NCBI RefSeq assembly: GCF_008329715.1
Contig: NZ_VTSR01000009.1
Span: forward strand, 186,001-250,000
DNA length: 64,000 nucleotides
Reading direction: 5' to 3'
Source: Gimesia chilikensis
Lineage (GTDB): Bacteria; Planctomycetota; Planctomycetia; Planctomycetales; Planctomycetaceae
This document shows, piece after piece, positions 40,494 to 49,475 of this stretch (position 1 is the first letter of the stretch; the number at the start of each line of letters is the position of its first letter). The notes under the pieces are model-generated. The model was not told the DNA's origin. It was given only the letters and a program-made list of their open reading frames with translations, and ran no database searches. The position numbers were made by a program, and so were the translations under genes.

Positions 40494-41406
40494 GTTGCGC
40501 CAACTCAGCTTCCGCAGCCAGAACCGGCTCCATCAGCTGACGTATTTCCGCTTCCTGTTCGCTGGTCAGTGTCCGCTGAGGTGGCCGCGGAGGTCCGAAA
40601 TCTGCACCTGTCAGAGTAATGGCATACTTCAACATACTGATGTTGAAGCTGTCTCCGCAGCGTGCCCGATAATCTTCGATCGGCAGGATCTGTTGCTGAA
40701 TTCGCATTCCCTCGGCATAGTCGCCCGAGAGAAACGCCGCGTGCATCGCCAGCGACAGATGCGGACAGACATTCCCGGCCCCGCTGGTAAATCCACCTGA
40801 ACCAGCCAGCATGTAATAAGGCGCAAACCGCTCTGCAGAACCGCAGACCCATTCCATGCCTTCCGTATCGGCGGTGACCGTGGTCCGGAACTGATGCATC
40901 TGATTCACCGAATACTTGACCCCCACGGCCCGCTCGTCCGAGGCCAGCTCCAGCAGCAGCTCGTCACTGGGAATCGCCGCTTTCTTATAGAACAAGGTAG
41001 GACAGTCGGCAGCGTCCATCACGGCACGGTAATATTCTTCCGCCCCGCGATCACTCATGTAAGGATGAGCAAACGGCATGAACATGATGCCGGTGGCCCC
41101 TGCCTCCAGACAGTCAACCGCCAGTTGCTTCGCTGCATTTATCTGGTAACCGATGGGTGCAAAAATCAGGGTTTCCGGACCGGTAACTTCGCGAGTGATC
41201 TTTACCAGTTGCACAATTTCCTCTGGCAGCAGACTGTGAAATTCACTGGTTCCTGCCCCGGGAAGATAAACACGCATGCCTGCCTCATACAGTTTCGCCG
41301 TATGTGCTGACTGCATCTCGACGTTGATCCGATCCTGCTGATCGAAGGCGGTCAGTGGGACAATATGCACGGTTTGCAGCTGTTGACGCTCAATCGATGG
41401 GCTCAT
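40474..41406 (-). CDS. Dihydrodipicolinate synthase / N-acetylneuraminate lyase family protein
   Basis: 310 residues from ATG 41406 (AGGA eight bases upstream), rather than 41436. It has the Schiff-base class I aldolase TIM barrel. The N-terminal VHIVPLTAFDQQDRIN, the GAGTSEFHSLLPEE loop, TLFYKKA and the VGVKYSV strand with the Schiff-base Lys are visible. The family includes DapA, sialic acid lyase and several sugar-acid aldolases or dehydratases; the substrate is not decided. It does not lie with lysine genes. It is convergent with fusA. Confidence 0.86.
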   Translation of the reverse strand: MSPSIERQQLQTVHIVPLTAFDQQDRINVEMQSAHTAKLYEAGMRVYLPGAGTSEFHSLLPEEIVQLVKITREVTGPETLIFAPIGYQINAAKQLAVDCLEAGATGIMFMPFAHPYMSDRGAEEYYRAVMDAADCPTLFYKKAAIPSDELLLELASDERAVGVKYSVNQMHQFRTTVTADTEGMEWVCGSAERFAPYYMLAGSGGFTSGAGNVCPHLSLAMHAAFLSGDYAEGMRIQQQILPIEDYRARCGDSFNISMLKYAITLTGADFGPPRPPQRTLTSEQEAEIRQLMEPVLAAEAELAQQKSPVS

Positions 41407-41570
41407 AAAACAATTCCTGTTACCTGTTCGGTTCAAGTTGTCAGAGACTTCAATTCTCAGAAGAGATCCTGCAGAATTGACCTCGGAGTGAATTCCCCCG
41501 CAATATTCTTAACAGTCTTTACTTACTGTTGTACGCAGATTTTCACCGACCATCAATCAAACCAGCGTAT

Positions 41571-42476
41571 ATGAGTCAAAATAAAGCACAACTCGAAAAC
41601 TGGTGCTATCTGGCCTGCCTGCTCGAAGCGACCGCACGAAAACCGGGAAATGTACATCCTGGCGTCTCGTTTCCCGATCTGGCATACGTTGATTTCCTCC
41701 GTTCTGCACGGGCGATTGCCCCCCTGCTCCCACAGTCAGAGCCAGGCAGAGTAGGTGAAACTATCTTGAATTGCATCACAGCAACCCGGGATGTCTCTGC
41801 CAGCAACTCCAACCTGGGCATGGTCCTGTTACTGGCCCCGCTGCTGGCTGTACCGACCGAGCAGACCATCTCTGCGGGAATTGACTCGGTTCTGGAGGGA
41901 TTGAGCGTCGCTGACGCGCGACTGGTTTACGAGGCAATCAGAGTGGCCTGTCCGGGTGGCCTGGGAGAGACAGAAACTCAGGACATTTCTGACGAACCAA
42001 CGGGCACACTGCGCGAAGTCATGGCCCTGGCAGCTGAGCGGGATGCCGTCGCGCGAGAATATGCCAGCGGATTTGAGATCACCCTCCAGACAGCGGTCCC
42101 CGCACTACAGGAATTCTGGAATCAATCCTCAGACTGGGAAACCGCCGTCATTCGTCTGCAGCTCCAGCTGATGGCCGACTGTCCGGATACATTGATTGCC
42201 CGTAAATGCGGTATCGCTGAAGCAGAGGAAGCAGCCCGGCGAGCTCGCGAGACCTTACAGGCGGAAGACTTTGAAAGCGGCTTGCAGGCACTTGACCACT
42301 GGTTGCGCGAAACGGGAAATCGCAGGAATCCGGGAACGACAGCCGATTTAATCGTCGCGGCTCTGTTTGTTGCCCTGCGGGACGGTTTCATCAAGCCCCC
42401 TGCTCCGGCTACAATCAGAGAAAAAGTCCCTCCACCTTTTCAAGCGGAATTGAGCTCGTTAATTCATGAAGGATAG
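41571..42476 (+). CDS. CitG-like triphosphoribosyl-dephospho-CoA synthase family protein
   Basis: 301 residues from ATG 41571; an earlier TTG frame at 41529 is unsupported. CitG/MdcB landmarks are LACLLEATARKPGNVHPG, a DVSASNSNLGMVLLLAPLL block and the C-terminal GTTADLIVAALF helix. Classical members make the prosthetic group of citrate lyase or malonate decarboxylase. Neither enzyme is here, and the gene overlaps a PTPS gene by 11 bases. Homologues in archaea and methylotrophs lie in tetrahydromethanopterin/C1 gene clusters, so a pterin-cofactor role is plausible. Confidence 0.85.
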   Translation: MSQNKAQLENWCYLACLLEATARKPGNVHPGVSFPDLAYVDFLRSARAIAPLLPQSEPGRVGETILNCITATRDVSASNSNLGMVLLLAPLLAVPTEQTISAGIDSVLEGLSVADARLVYEAIRVACPGGLGETETQDISDEPTGTLREVMALAAERDAVAREYASGFEITLQTAVPALQEFWNQSSDWETAVIRLQLQLMADCPDTLIARKCGIAEAEEAARRARETLQAEDFESGLQALDHWLRETGNRRNPGTTADLIVAALFVALRDGFIKPPAPATIREKVPPPFQAELSSLIHEG

Positions 42477-42972
42477 CGTCCCCCGATACAAAGTTCGCGT
42501 CACCAAAGACCACCTCGTCTTCAGTGCGGCACACTTTATCACTTTCAACGGAAATATTTGTGAGCGTCTGCACGGTCACAACTGGCGTGTCGCTGCTGAG
42601 CTGACCGGACCTCTCGACGAAAACGGTTATGTCTTCGATTTTATTGCACTCCGCGATCAGTTGCAGAAAACGGTAGATGCGCTCGATCACCGTGTTCTGC
42701 TTCCCACACAGCACGATAAAATTAAAGTCCGGGAAGATCAGAATGAAGTCGAAGCCACGTTCGAAGAACGGCGCTGGGTTTTCCCGCGTGAAGACTGCAT
42801 CCTGTTGCCGATTGCCAATACAACGGCTGAATTAATCGCGCACTGGATTGGCCAGCAGCTGATGACTGTGATAGGATCAGACGCCGCAAGCCAGATCGAA
42901 TTGGTCCAGATTGAAGTAGAAGAAAATTTCGGGCAGTGGGCAATCTGTGAACTCCCTGTCACCCGGAACTGA
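42466..42972 (+). CDS. 6-pyruvoyl-tetrahydropterin synthase / QueD family protein
   Basis: 168 residues. Zinc ligands are His in FSAAHF and the two His of LHGHNW; the catalytic Cys sits in NGNICERLHGH. An insert near residues 78-105 (VREDQNEVEATFEERRWVF) is longer than in QueD. The fold makes pterin or deazapurine intermediates from dihydroneopterin triphosphate. The start lies inside the end of the CitG-like gene, indicating translational coupling. Queuosine and methanopterin pathways are both possible; the neighbour favours the latter. Confidence 0.88.
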   Translation: MKDSVPRYKVRVTKDHLVFSAAHFITFNGNICERLHGHNWRVAAELTGPLDENGYVFDFIALRDQLQKTVDALDHRVLLPTQHDKIKVREDQNEVEATFEERRWVFPREDCILLPIANTTAELIAHWIGQQLMTVIGSDAASQIELVQIEVEENFGQWAICELPVTRN

Positions 42973-43026
42973 TTGTCAAAACACCAGAGTTTCCCTTCCT
43001 GGGAGGCTCAGATAAGGAAACATATC

Positions 43027-43890
43027 ATGTCAGCCAATGCACCCTGGATCATTGATGTTACCGAAGAGAACTTCGAAACCGAAGTCCTGCAGAAGTCACA
43101 ACAGATACCGATCATCATCGATTTCTGGGCTCCCTGGTGCGGTCCCTGTCAGCAGCTGGCTCCCATGCTGGAAAACGTGATCAACGAATTCCAGGGAAAA
43201 GTCCAGTTGGCGAAAATCAATATCGACGAACAACAGGGACTGGCGGCCGCATTTCGCGTGCAATCGATTCCGACGGTGGTCGCCTTCCTGAACGGGCAGC
43301 CCGTCGATCATTTCCAGGGGATCCTGCCCGAAGAGTCGCTGAGGGAATGGGTAACGCAGCTGGTGCCTTCTCCCATTGATATGTTGCTGCAGGAAGGTCA
43401 GATCCTCGAAGAGACCGATCCAGCGGCCGCGGAAGGCAAGTACCGTGAAGCAGCAGAACTCGATCCGAAAAACGATACCATCAAACTGCGACTGGCAGCT
43501 GTGCTGGTAAAGCTGTCCCGCTTCGATGAATGTGGCCAGATCATTGAAGAACTGGAAGCCCGTGGTTTTCTGGAGCCCGAAGCAGAGCAGATTAAATCGC
43601 AGCTCGAACTTCAGGCAGCCGCGGATGAAGCGGGTGGGGTGGAAGAGGCTCGTAAAGCATTAGAGGCAGATCCCGATAATGCAGACCTCAAAATCGCCTT
43701 AGCAGACGCCCTGGCGATTTCCAACAAGCATGAAGAAGCCCTGGAAATCTGTCTGGCGATCATCGCAGAAGATAAAGCGGGAGCAGGCGTAGAAGCCAAA
43801 GCCACGATGTTGCGAATCTTCGATCTGTTGGGGCCACAGTCAGCACTGACCAGCGCGTACCGTCGCAAGCTGGCGACTCTGCTCTATTAA
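43027..43890 (+). CDS. Thioredoxin-TPR protein (CnoX/YbbN-like)
   Basis: 287 residues from ATG 43027, with AAGGA seven bases upstream. The N-terminal thioredoxin domain (about 10-115) has an active-site WCGPC with Cys38 and Cys41. The C-terminal part (about 120-285) is made of TPR-like helical pairs such as AEGKYREAAELDPKNDTIKLRLA. This matches CnoX/YbbN holdases that cooperate with GroEL; E. coli YbbN lacks the first Cys, whereas this one keeps both. It is 54 bases after the PTPS gene. Confidence 0.9.
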   Translation: MSANAPWIIDVTEENFETEVLQKSQQIPIIIDFWAPWCGPCQQLAPMLENVINEFQGKVQLAKINIDEQQGLAAAFRVQSIPTVVAFLNGQPVDHFQGILPEESLREWVTQLVPSPIDMLLQEGQILEETDPAAAEGKYREAAELDPKNDTIKLRLAAVLVKLSRFDECGQIIEELEARGFLEPEAEQIKSQLELQAAADEAGGVEEARKALEADPDNADLKIALADALAISNKHEEALEICLAIIAEDKAGAGVEAKATMLRIFDLLGPQSALTSAYRRKLATLLY

Positions 43891-43897
43891 ATGCGGT

Positions 43898-45046
43898 TTA
43901 CTGTCCTGCAGAGCGAGTTCCGGCAGGTGACCCCGCAATGGGTACCCCAAAGGGCAGCGGCCTGCCCGCTACCTGGTATCCGAGTGAATGGGCATATTTC
44001 TGCAACTCTCGATAGAGTTCGAAGCTGTCCGGGTAAACCCAGAAGGTAACCGTCGAACCGGTCCCGATTTCAGTCAACGCCCGGGAGAACTGTGATTGAG
44101 GCCGTAATGCAGCCTCTTGAACTTCGCCGGATACATCATCGCTGCGACCAATCTCCCACTTGGTGACCCCGACTCGAAATCCGCCCGTACCACCGGTCCG
44201 TAACTGATCCAGCGCAGATAGGGGTTGTCGCTCGACAACATAATTCATGGTATATCCCTGGACGGGCCCGACTTTGCCATGATGCTCACGGTACTTGGCC
44301 AGCCAGCTGCCTCGCTTCATGACCTCGTGTTTCAACTCCAGCAGCAGTTCATTGATGGGCACGTAAGAAACGCGGTTTTCTGAAAGCAGGAAGTGCCATT
44401 CCTTATCCGTCACCAGCTGACTGACGGGAGTGAGGCGGTGCTTCAGCTCTTTCACCTGCTCACGTGGCTCAGAGACTTCGCGTGCTTTGGCGACCACGTG
44501 CTCCAGTTGCTGACGTGCCGCCTTCGTTTCATCGACCAGGCTGAGTAACTGTCGATACTCCTGTTCCAGTCGACTGCTCTTGTGATTGATCTCAGACAAC
44601 ATCGTCTGGACCTGACCTCGAACAGCCTGCTTACGTGACTGCAGATCCTGAGCTCCCGATGACCGTTCCTGCATGACGCGATCCAGGCGAGAGAGTTCGG
44701 CTTCCGCTGCTTCGAGTTGTGCCAGCAGTTCTGCGGAGGGGTGTTGATAGATGATCTTCGGTTCTTTCGGCACCAGCTTTTCCGGTTCCGGATCCGGCAA
44801 TATCACCACGGGGGCCGGCAGAGGAGGTGCCTCTAACTCTGGAGGAAAGGCATCGAGATCAGAATCTATGACAGTCGGCACAGCTGGTGGTTTGACTTCG
44901 GTATTCGCGATGGTTACCGGTGCCTGGCTCATCCGGACGCCAGCGATCACGATCAGAATAATCAGAATCCCGACAATGTTCGCGACGATATCCAGAAAGG
45001 AATCTGAACCAAATCCGGCTTCTCCCTGAGGTGTGCGGCGGCTCAT
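43898..45046 (-). CDS. ExbD/TolR-like single-span protein with conserved Asp
   Basis: 382 residues from ATG 45046 (AAAGGAG just upstream). One N-terminal membrane span at about 17-38 reads SFLDIVANIVGILIILIVIAGV; Asp19 aligns with the proton-accepting Asp of ExbD, TolR and MotB. It is followed by a Pro-rich segment (about 52-98), a long coiled coil (about 103-205), and a periplasmic mixed alpha/beta part, including an ExbD-like element at about 331-370 (VTFWVYPDSFELYRELQKYA). The ATG begins one base after the stop of the upstream gene (TAA T ATG), so translation is coupled. Third gene of the motor-like operon. Confidence 0.85.
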   Translation of the reverse strand: MSRRTPQGEAGFGSDSFLDIVANIVGILIILIVIAGVRMSQAPVTIANTEVKPPAVPTVIDSDLDAFPPELEAPPLPAPVVILPDPEPEKLVPKEPKIIYQHPSAELLAQLEAAEAELSRLDRVMQERSSGAQDLQSRKQAVRGQVQTMLSEINHKSSRLEQEYRQLLSLVDETKAARQQLEHVVAKAREVSEPREQVKELKHRLTPVSQLVTDKEWHFLLSENRVSYVPINELLLELKHEVMKRGSWLAKYREHHGKVGPVQGYTMNYVVERQPLSALDQLRTGGTGGFRVGVTKWEIGRSDDVSGEVQEAALRPQSQFSRALTEIGTGSTVTFWVYPDSFELYRELQKYAHSLGYQVAGRPLPFGVPIAGSPAGTRSAGQ

Positions 45047-45047
45047 A

Positions 45048-47324
45048 TTACTGCTCCTTTCCCGTTGAGGCAGCAGGACCAGCCGGTAAAGGCTCGAGCG
45101 TATACTGTGCCTCGGTCTCAAGTCCCATTTTCTGGGCGGATGATTTTATCCGTTCGTAGTACTGGTTCCCACCCGGACTGATTGTGAATTGCAGTGAAGG
45201 CACCCAGTAGAAACCTTTAGGAGCAGGCCCCCAGGATTGCACGTACTGATCCATGACTGCGAACAGCGACGCCTGTAAGCGTTGCGGCGACATGCCCGGA
45301 TCGAGTTGCAACTGTTTTTCATCTCCGACAATAATTCGATCTGAACCGATCTGAATACTGATTTCTCTTTCAAATCCAATACCTGAACGGGACTGAGGCG
45401 GGCCCCATTGACGGTTTATTGAGGATTCGCTCTCTGCCTGTGCTGAGCGACTGCGGCTCAGCGAAACTGAATTCGCGTTCCCCGCTCCTGCTGCCGAGGA
45501 ACCGGATGCAGAACTCTGGAATGGATTGCTGGATTGGGAAGATGCGTTCGACGAGGAGGGATTTGCAGAGGATCCCGGAGTCGATTCCGAAGACCGCATG
45601 CCCTGCTGTCCGGCGACTGTCTGTCCAGACTCTGCGGTTCCCTCTCGACTCCCCTGTTTTTTCAGGTATGGATTTTCGATCACTCTCTGTCCAGACCTCG
45701 TCGAACCACTGGCCGCGCTGCCTGTCAGTTGCTGATCGCCCGGTGTACGTTGATCTCCCGATTGACCTGGTTTTCCCGATGCTCCCTGGCCCTGTAATTT
45801 TTTCAGTTCAACCAGATGCTGCTCGGCCATTTCCCGCAGTTGATCACGGCCCATAACCTTGGCCCGCTTCAAACCACCATCTTCGCCAAAACCACTGCCC
45901 GGCCCGCGTTTGAGTTCATCCAGATCGTAGACTTCCGCTCCTTCGAGACTTCCGGGCAGTCCTCTTTTCCCGGTGGAGGTGCCTCTCCCGGTGACACGTT
46001 CCAGCTCAGAGCCTGTGCCCCGCTCACCCTGTGCACTGTCTCCATCATCAAAGCCTTCTTTGTAGACGATGTTTGGCTGGTTGGCGACTTTACGGAGATA
46101 CTCGGCGCGAGCCATTTGCTGTCTCGGTGTCAGAACATCACTGAAATGTGATTTACCATCTCCCGAACCCGTCCCCCCCACGGCTGATTTTTCGGTTCCC
46201 TGACCGGTTCCCAGTCCTTCTTCCGGTTCGATCACGCGGACCATTCCGGTACGAGCATCAAACTGCAGTCGACGCTCCTGGGGACTGGCAGTCTGTTTTT
46301 GATTCAACTGGGAGACCAGTTGCCTGCGTCCACTCAACACACGGTCGATCGCATCCTGACAGACCTCTTTCGCTACTGGGTCCTGTTTGGGTAATGCCAG
46401 TTCCCAGTCAGCATCAATCAATTCGTATCCAGAGTCCAGATCCAGGTTACCCAGCAGTTTACGGGCCACATAGTAACCAACACTACCGCTGGGACGAACC
46501 AGAATCAGAACATAGGGTTCCTGACCTGAATTCCGATCTTTACCACTCCAGTAGCGAAACAGAGCCTGAGTTCCCGAGAGTAGCGGATTGTGCCCCGGCG
46601 TGAAATCCTGCAGATCATCCGGGGTCAAAGTGATGCCTTCGGGCTGGAAGGTCAGCCCCTCATCCGTACATTCAATCAGAATGGGGCGTTTGGCTGTTCC
46701 GGTTCTTCCGTCATAAGGAACGATTGAATATTTACTGCGGGCCGATTTTTGTGACTGTTTTTTCTTTGCCAGTGAATTCAGCTCTTCCTGCAGCATTTCT
46801 GCCACACGTGCCTTCTGCTCTTTCAGCTTAGCCAGGTTCTGGTCGAGTTCTTTGTCTTTCGACTGCAGTGACTGAAACTGTTTTTGCGTTTCATTGAGCT
46901 GACTTTCGGTCTGACTCAACTCATTTTTCAGGCGAACCAGCATCAGATTCTGATCTTTCAGTGCAGCCAGTTTTTTCGCCTTCTGTAACTGCAGCGCTCT
47001 CAAACGAGCCTCTTTATCGGCCGCCAGATTGATGATTTTCGGCTCAGGTTCTGGTTCCGGTTCTTGGATCTTGGGCTCAGGAATCATCACCACGGGAGGA
47101 GCCTGCACCGGTTCTGCTTTTTCTGCTGCAAACAGAATCGGCGGAAAGAGATCGTCTTCCACGGTTTCCTCAATCACCACCTGCTGTACCTGCAGGACCG
47201 CCTGGTGTCGAATTCGGCGCGTGGTGACAACCAGCAGGAAGATCAATGCTCCCATCGCACAGATGAGTACCGCCAGAAAGGGAAACAGCGATACCGAACG
47301 TGCTTCGTTGCCTTTTCTACTCAT
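45048..47324 (-). CDS. ExbD-like single-span protein lacking the conserved Asp, with long periplasmic region
   Basis: 758 residues. The membrane span at about 12-34 (SLFPFLAVLICAMGALIFLL) has Ala where ExbD-type helices have Asp. A Pro/Glu-rich stretch (75-96) and a coiled coil (100-195) follow. An ExbD-like module spans about 213-312 (PILIECTDEGLTFQPEG, then YVLILVRPSGSVGYYVARKL). Residues about 390-650 are Gly/Ser/Gln-rich low complexity. The C-terminal domain (about 655-745) looks folded and unknown. It lies between the channel gene and the Asp-bearing paralogue. Confidence 0.85.
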   Translation of the reverse strand: MSRKGNEARSVSLFPFLAVLICAMGALIFLLVVTTRRIRHQAVLQVQQVVIEETVEDDLFPPILFAAEKAEPVQAPPVVMIPEPKIQEPEPEPEPKIINLAADKEARLRALQLQKAKKLAALKDQNLMLVRLKNELSQTESQLNETQKQFQSLQSKDKELDQNLAKLKEQKARVAEMLQEELNSLAKKKQSQKSARSKYSIVPYDGRTGTAKRPILIECTDEGLTFQPEGITLTPDDLQDFTPGHNPLLSGTQALFRYWSGKDRNSGQEPYVLILVRPSGSVGYYVARKLLGNLDLDSGYELIDADWELALPKQDPVAKEVCQDAIDRVLSGRRQLVSQLNQKQTASPQERRLQFDARTGMVRVIEPEEGLGTGQGTEKSAVGGTGSGDGKSHFSDVLTPRQQMARAEYLRKVANQPNIVYKEGFDDGDSAQGERGTGSELERVTGRGTSTGKRGLPGSLEGAEVYDLDELKRGPGSGFGEDGGLKRAKVMGRDQLREMAEQHLVELKKLQGQGASGKPGQSGDQRTPGDQQLTGSAASGSTRSGQRVIENPYLKKQGSREGTAESGQTVAGQQGMRSSESTPGSSANPSSSNASSQSSNPFQSSASGSSAAGAGNANSVSLSRSRSAQAESESSINRQWGPPQSRSGIGFEREISIQIGSDRIIVGDEKQLQLDPGMSPQRLQASLFAVMDQYVQSWGPAPKGFYWVPSLQFTISPGGNQYYERIKSSAQKMGLETEAQYTLEPLPAGPAASTGKEQ

Positions 47325-47388
47325 GAATGAAACCGGAACTTATCTGCTCAGAGGAAAAACGAAAGACTCAAGTGAGACGCAATGACAA

Positions 47389-48885
47389 TCAGGCGGCGTT
47401 ACGACCGGAACGGGCCGTCAGCAGATGGACGGCAGCGCTCAGGCTGTGCAGAGTTTCTTCAAACGTTTCGGCGGCACGAATCGCATCCAGATTCTCGGTG
47501 AGACGTTTCTGTAATCCGATCAGATGCTCTTCCTGATCGACGATCTTCAGCAGGTGCTCACTCTGGTTATTCAGTGCCTGGATCTGCAGGGTCGAGACTT
47601 CGGCTGAGTCCTTCATCTGCTGATTCCAGATGCGGATTTCATCAGCGATATCCCGCGTTGCTTCCTCGATTTGTGTGGTCTGCCGCGTCTGGGCTGAAAT
47701 GACGTCTTCATGAACTTCATTCCAGATCTGAGCCAGATGTGTTGAAAACTGATTGTTCGATTCTTCCTGCTTGTTCTGCCAGCGATTGAGCATGATTTCG
47801 ATCTGCTCAGTCGTAGACTGATACGCGTTCAGAAATTCGCTCCGAAATTCTTCCAGTTGGACTGCATGGTTACCCAGCGTGCTGGACATGCCATCCTGCA
47901 ATGTCTGGTCGAAGGACGACTGCTGCCGATCCATCATTTCGGCCCAGCGTCCGCGGAGCCCTTCCAGGTTCTGTTGCCAGAGATCGGTCTGACGCTGAAT
48001 CATTTCTTCGGTCCGCGAAATGAGTTGCTGTGCCGCTTCAATTTCGGCAGATTCCAGCGGGCTGACAGCGTGTTCTGATTCACTCAGACAGGATGCGATA
48101 TGCTCGATTCCAAATAATTCGATCTGCTCGAGCTGCTTTTGTTCCATACGTTCCACGATGAAGGTGGAGAACACGAGAACCAGCGACAACCCCAAAGCCA
48201 GAGCTGTGGTATCAAAGGCCACAGCCAGACCACCGGTCACTTCAGACAATGATGTATCCAACTGATCGGGGGTCACGTTGGCAATCGCGATGGTAATCCC
48301 GATGACGGTACCCAGGAAGCCGATGATAGGCACGGCCCAGGTGATTGTACGAATGAGTGAGTAGCTGGCATGGAGTTGCTCGGCAGCCAGCTCGGCCAGA
48401 TACTTGAGATGCTCGTCCAGGTCCTGTACTGACCGGCGGCTTTTCACAAACGAGACCGTATCCAGTAGTCGTTTGCCCAGGTAGGTCTCACTGAGCCATG
48501 AGGGCTGTGACTGCACCTGTTCTTCAAAGACATCGATTCGCTCGTGCAGGTTCTCAATCTCGCCAATGGTATCCCAGTCGATCTGAGTTTCGGTGAGGGA
48601 TTTCTTCTGGACAAACATGCCCATACCCTTCACACCAATGATGGCCATCCCGATAAAGAACAGCGCGGCTGTGGCGTACTCAAGCGGGTGGCTACAGAAG
48701 TAGCGATCTACCAGGTCGCGATACAGGGGGAGATGGGGGATCAGGGCATAAAACCCGAATGTAGCAGCGGCTCCCCAGAAGAGTGGAGACTTCAAGACCG
48801 CCTTGGACCAGTTCAAAAAGTGATCTTCTGTTTGAGCTTCTGGCAGTGTCGACTGACCATCGGGCATCGAATCCAAGTGTTCCAT
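47389..48885 (-). CDS. MotA/TolQ/ExbB-type proton channel protein with long cytoplasmic tail
   Basis: 498 residues from ATG 48885 (AAGGAAG upstream). Spans are at about 33-52, 68-91, 178-202 and 217-244. The last two carry the family pattern WAVPIIGFLGTVIGITIAIA and GGLAVAFDTTALALGLSLVL, with the conserved Thr pair facing the pore. Residues about 250-498 form a Gln/Glu-rich predicted coiled-coil tail in the cytoplasm, much longer than in TolQ or ExbB. First gene of a minus-strand operon with two ExbD-like proteins. No TonB, Tol-Pal or flagellar gene is near. Confidence 0.9.
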   Translation of the reverse strand: MEHLDSMPDGQSTLPEAQTEDHFLNWSKAVLKSPLFWGAAATFGFYALIPHLPLYRDLVDRYFCSHPLEYATAALFFIGMAIIGVKGMGMFVQKKSLTETQIDWDTIGEIENLHERIDVFEEQVQSQPSWLSETYLGKRLLDTVSFVKSRRSVQDLDEHLKYLAELAAEQLHASYSLIRTITWAVPIIGFLGTVIGITIAIANVTPDQLDTSLSEVTGGLAVAFDTTALALGLSLVLVFSTFIVERMEQKQLEQIELFGIEHIASCLSESEHAVSPLESAEIEAAQQLISRTEEMIQRQTDLWQQNLEGLRGRWAEMMDRQQSSFDQTLQDGMSSTLGNHAVQLEEFRSEFLNAYQSTTEQIEIMLNRWQNKQEESNNQFSTHLAQIWNEVHEDVISAQTRQTTQIEEATRDIADEIRIWNQQMKDSAEVSTLQIQALNNQSEHLLKIVDQEEHLIGLQKRLTENLDAIRAAETFEETLHSLSAAVHLLTARSGRNAA

Positions 48886-49475
48886 CTGACTTTTCACTTC
48901 CTTGAAGACACAGTTCACACCGGTGACTCCAGACCTCAGGATAGAATGCAGGAAACTCAAGAAATGAAAGACTTTTTGAGAATCCGTTCTCCTGATTCAA
49001 CTGGGTAAATACCCGTGTTTTGTGCCCTGTTTCTGGTAAGAAAACCCCTCAACGCCGGCTGCTGACTCCTGTCAGCCTTGATACCAGCGCCTGAAAGGCA
49101 CACAATTAAGGCTCGTTTGAGAAATACGCACATTCGTTATAATCGTCATATTCTGACATACGAGTTGAAGAAAAGTTGCTCTCCAGGGGGAGAAGCGGGC
49201 AGGAATCTCAAGTGACCAGGTGAATAGCACCCTGATTCAGAGATACCAGCTGGCGATTTCAATGGGGAGTCGGTACATTAAACTGCTGCCAGAAAAGCAG
49301 TTAATCAAGACAGAGAGATCGAACTTTTGACTGCCAGATCGGAAAATGCATAATTGATTCGGGGATTCATTCCGTTTGGACTGTTCATTCAGGAAATAGA
49401 CTGTTTTACTGCTGTTGAGCGAAATCCAACACCAGCAAATTTAAGAATCTGATTTCTATATTAACGTTTACCAAT
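48886..49475. other. Divergent intergenic region of the motor-like locus
   Basis: About 590 bases between the channel gene and the 1328-residue protein. It contains a perfect TATAAT at 49138-49143 on the plus strand; no ideal -35 box is at 16-18 bases (GTTTGA at 17 is the best). No gene is evident. Confidence 0.5.
49138..49143 (+). promoter_or_regulatory. Consensus -10 box TATAAT upstream of the 1328-residue gene
   Basis: The hexamer is 332 bases before the start codon. The -35 region is weak. If used, the transcript would have a leader of more than 300 bases. Confidence 0.35.

Noticed and set aside
41529-41570. TTG-initiated extension of the CitG-like gene
   Set aside because: No ribosome site, and the family-like sequence begins after the ATG at 41571.
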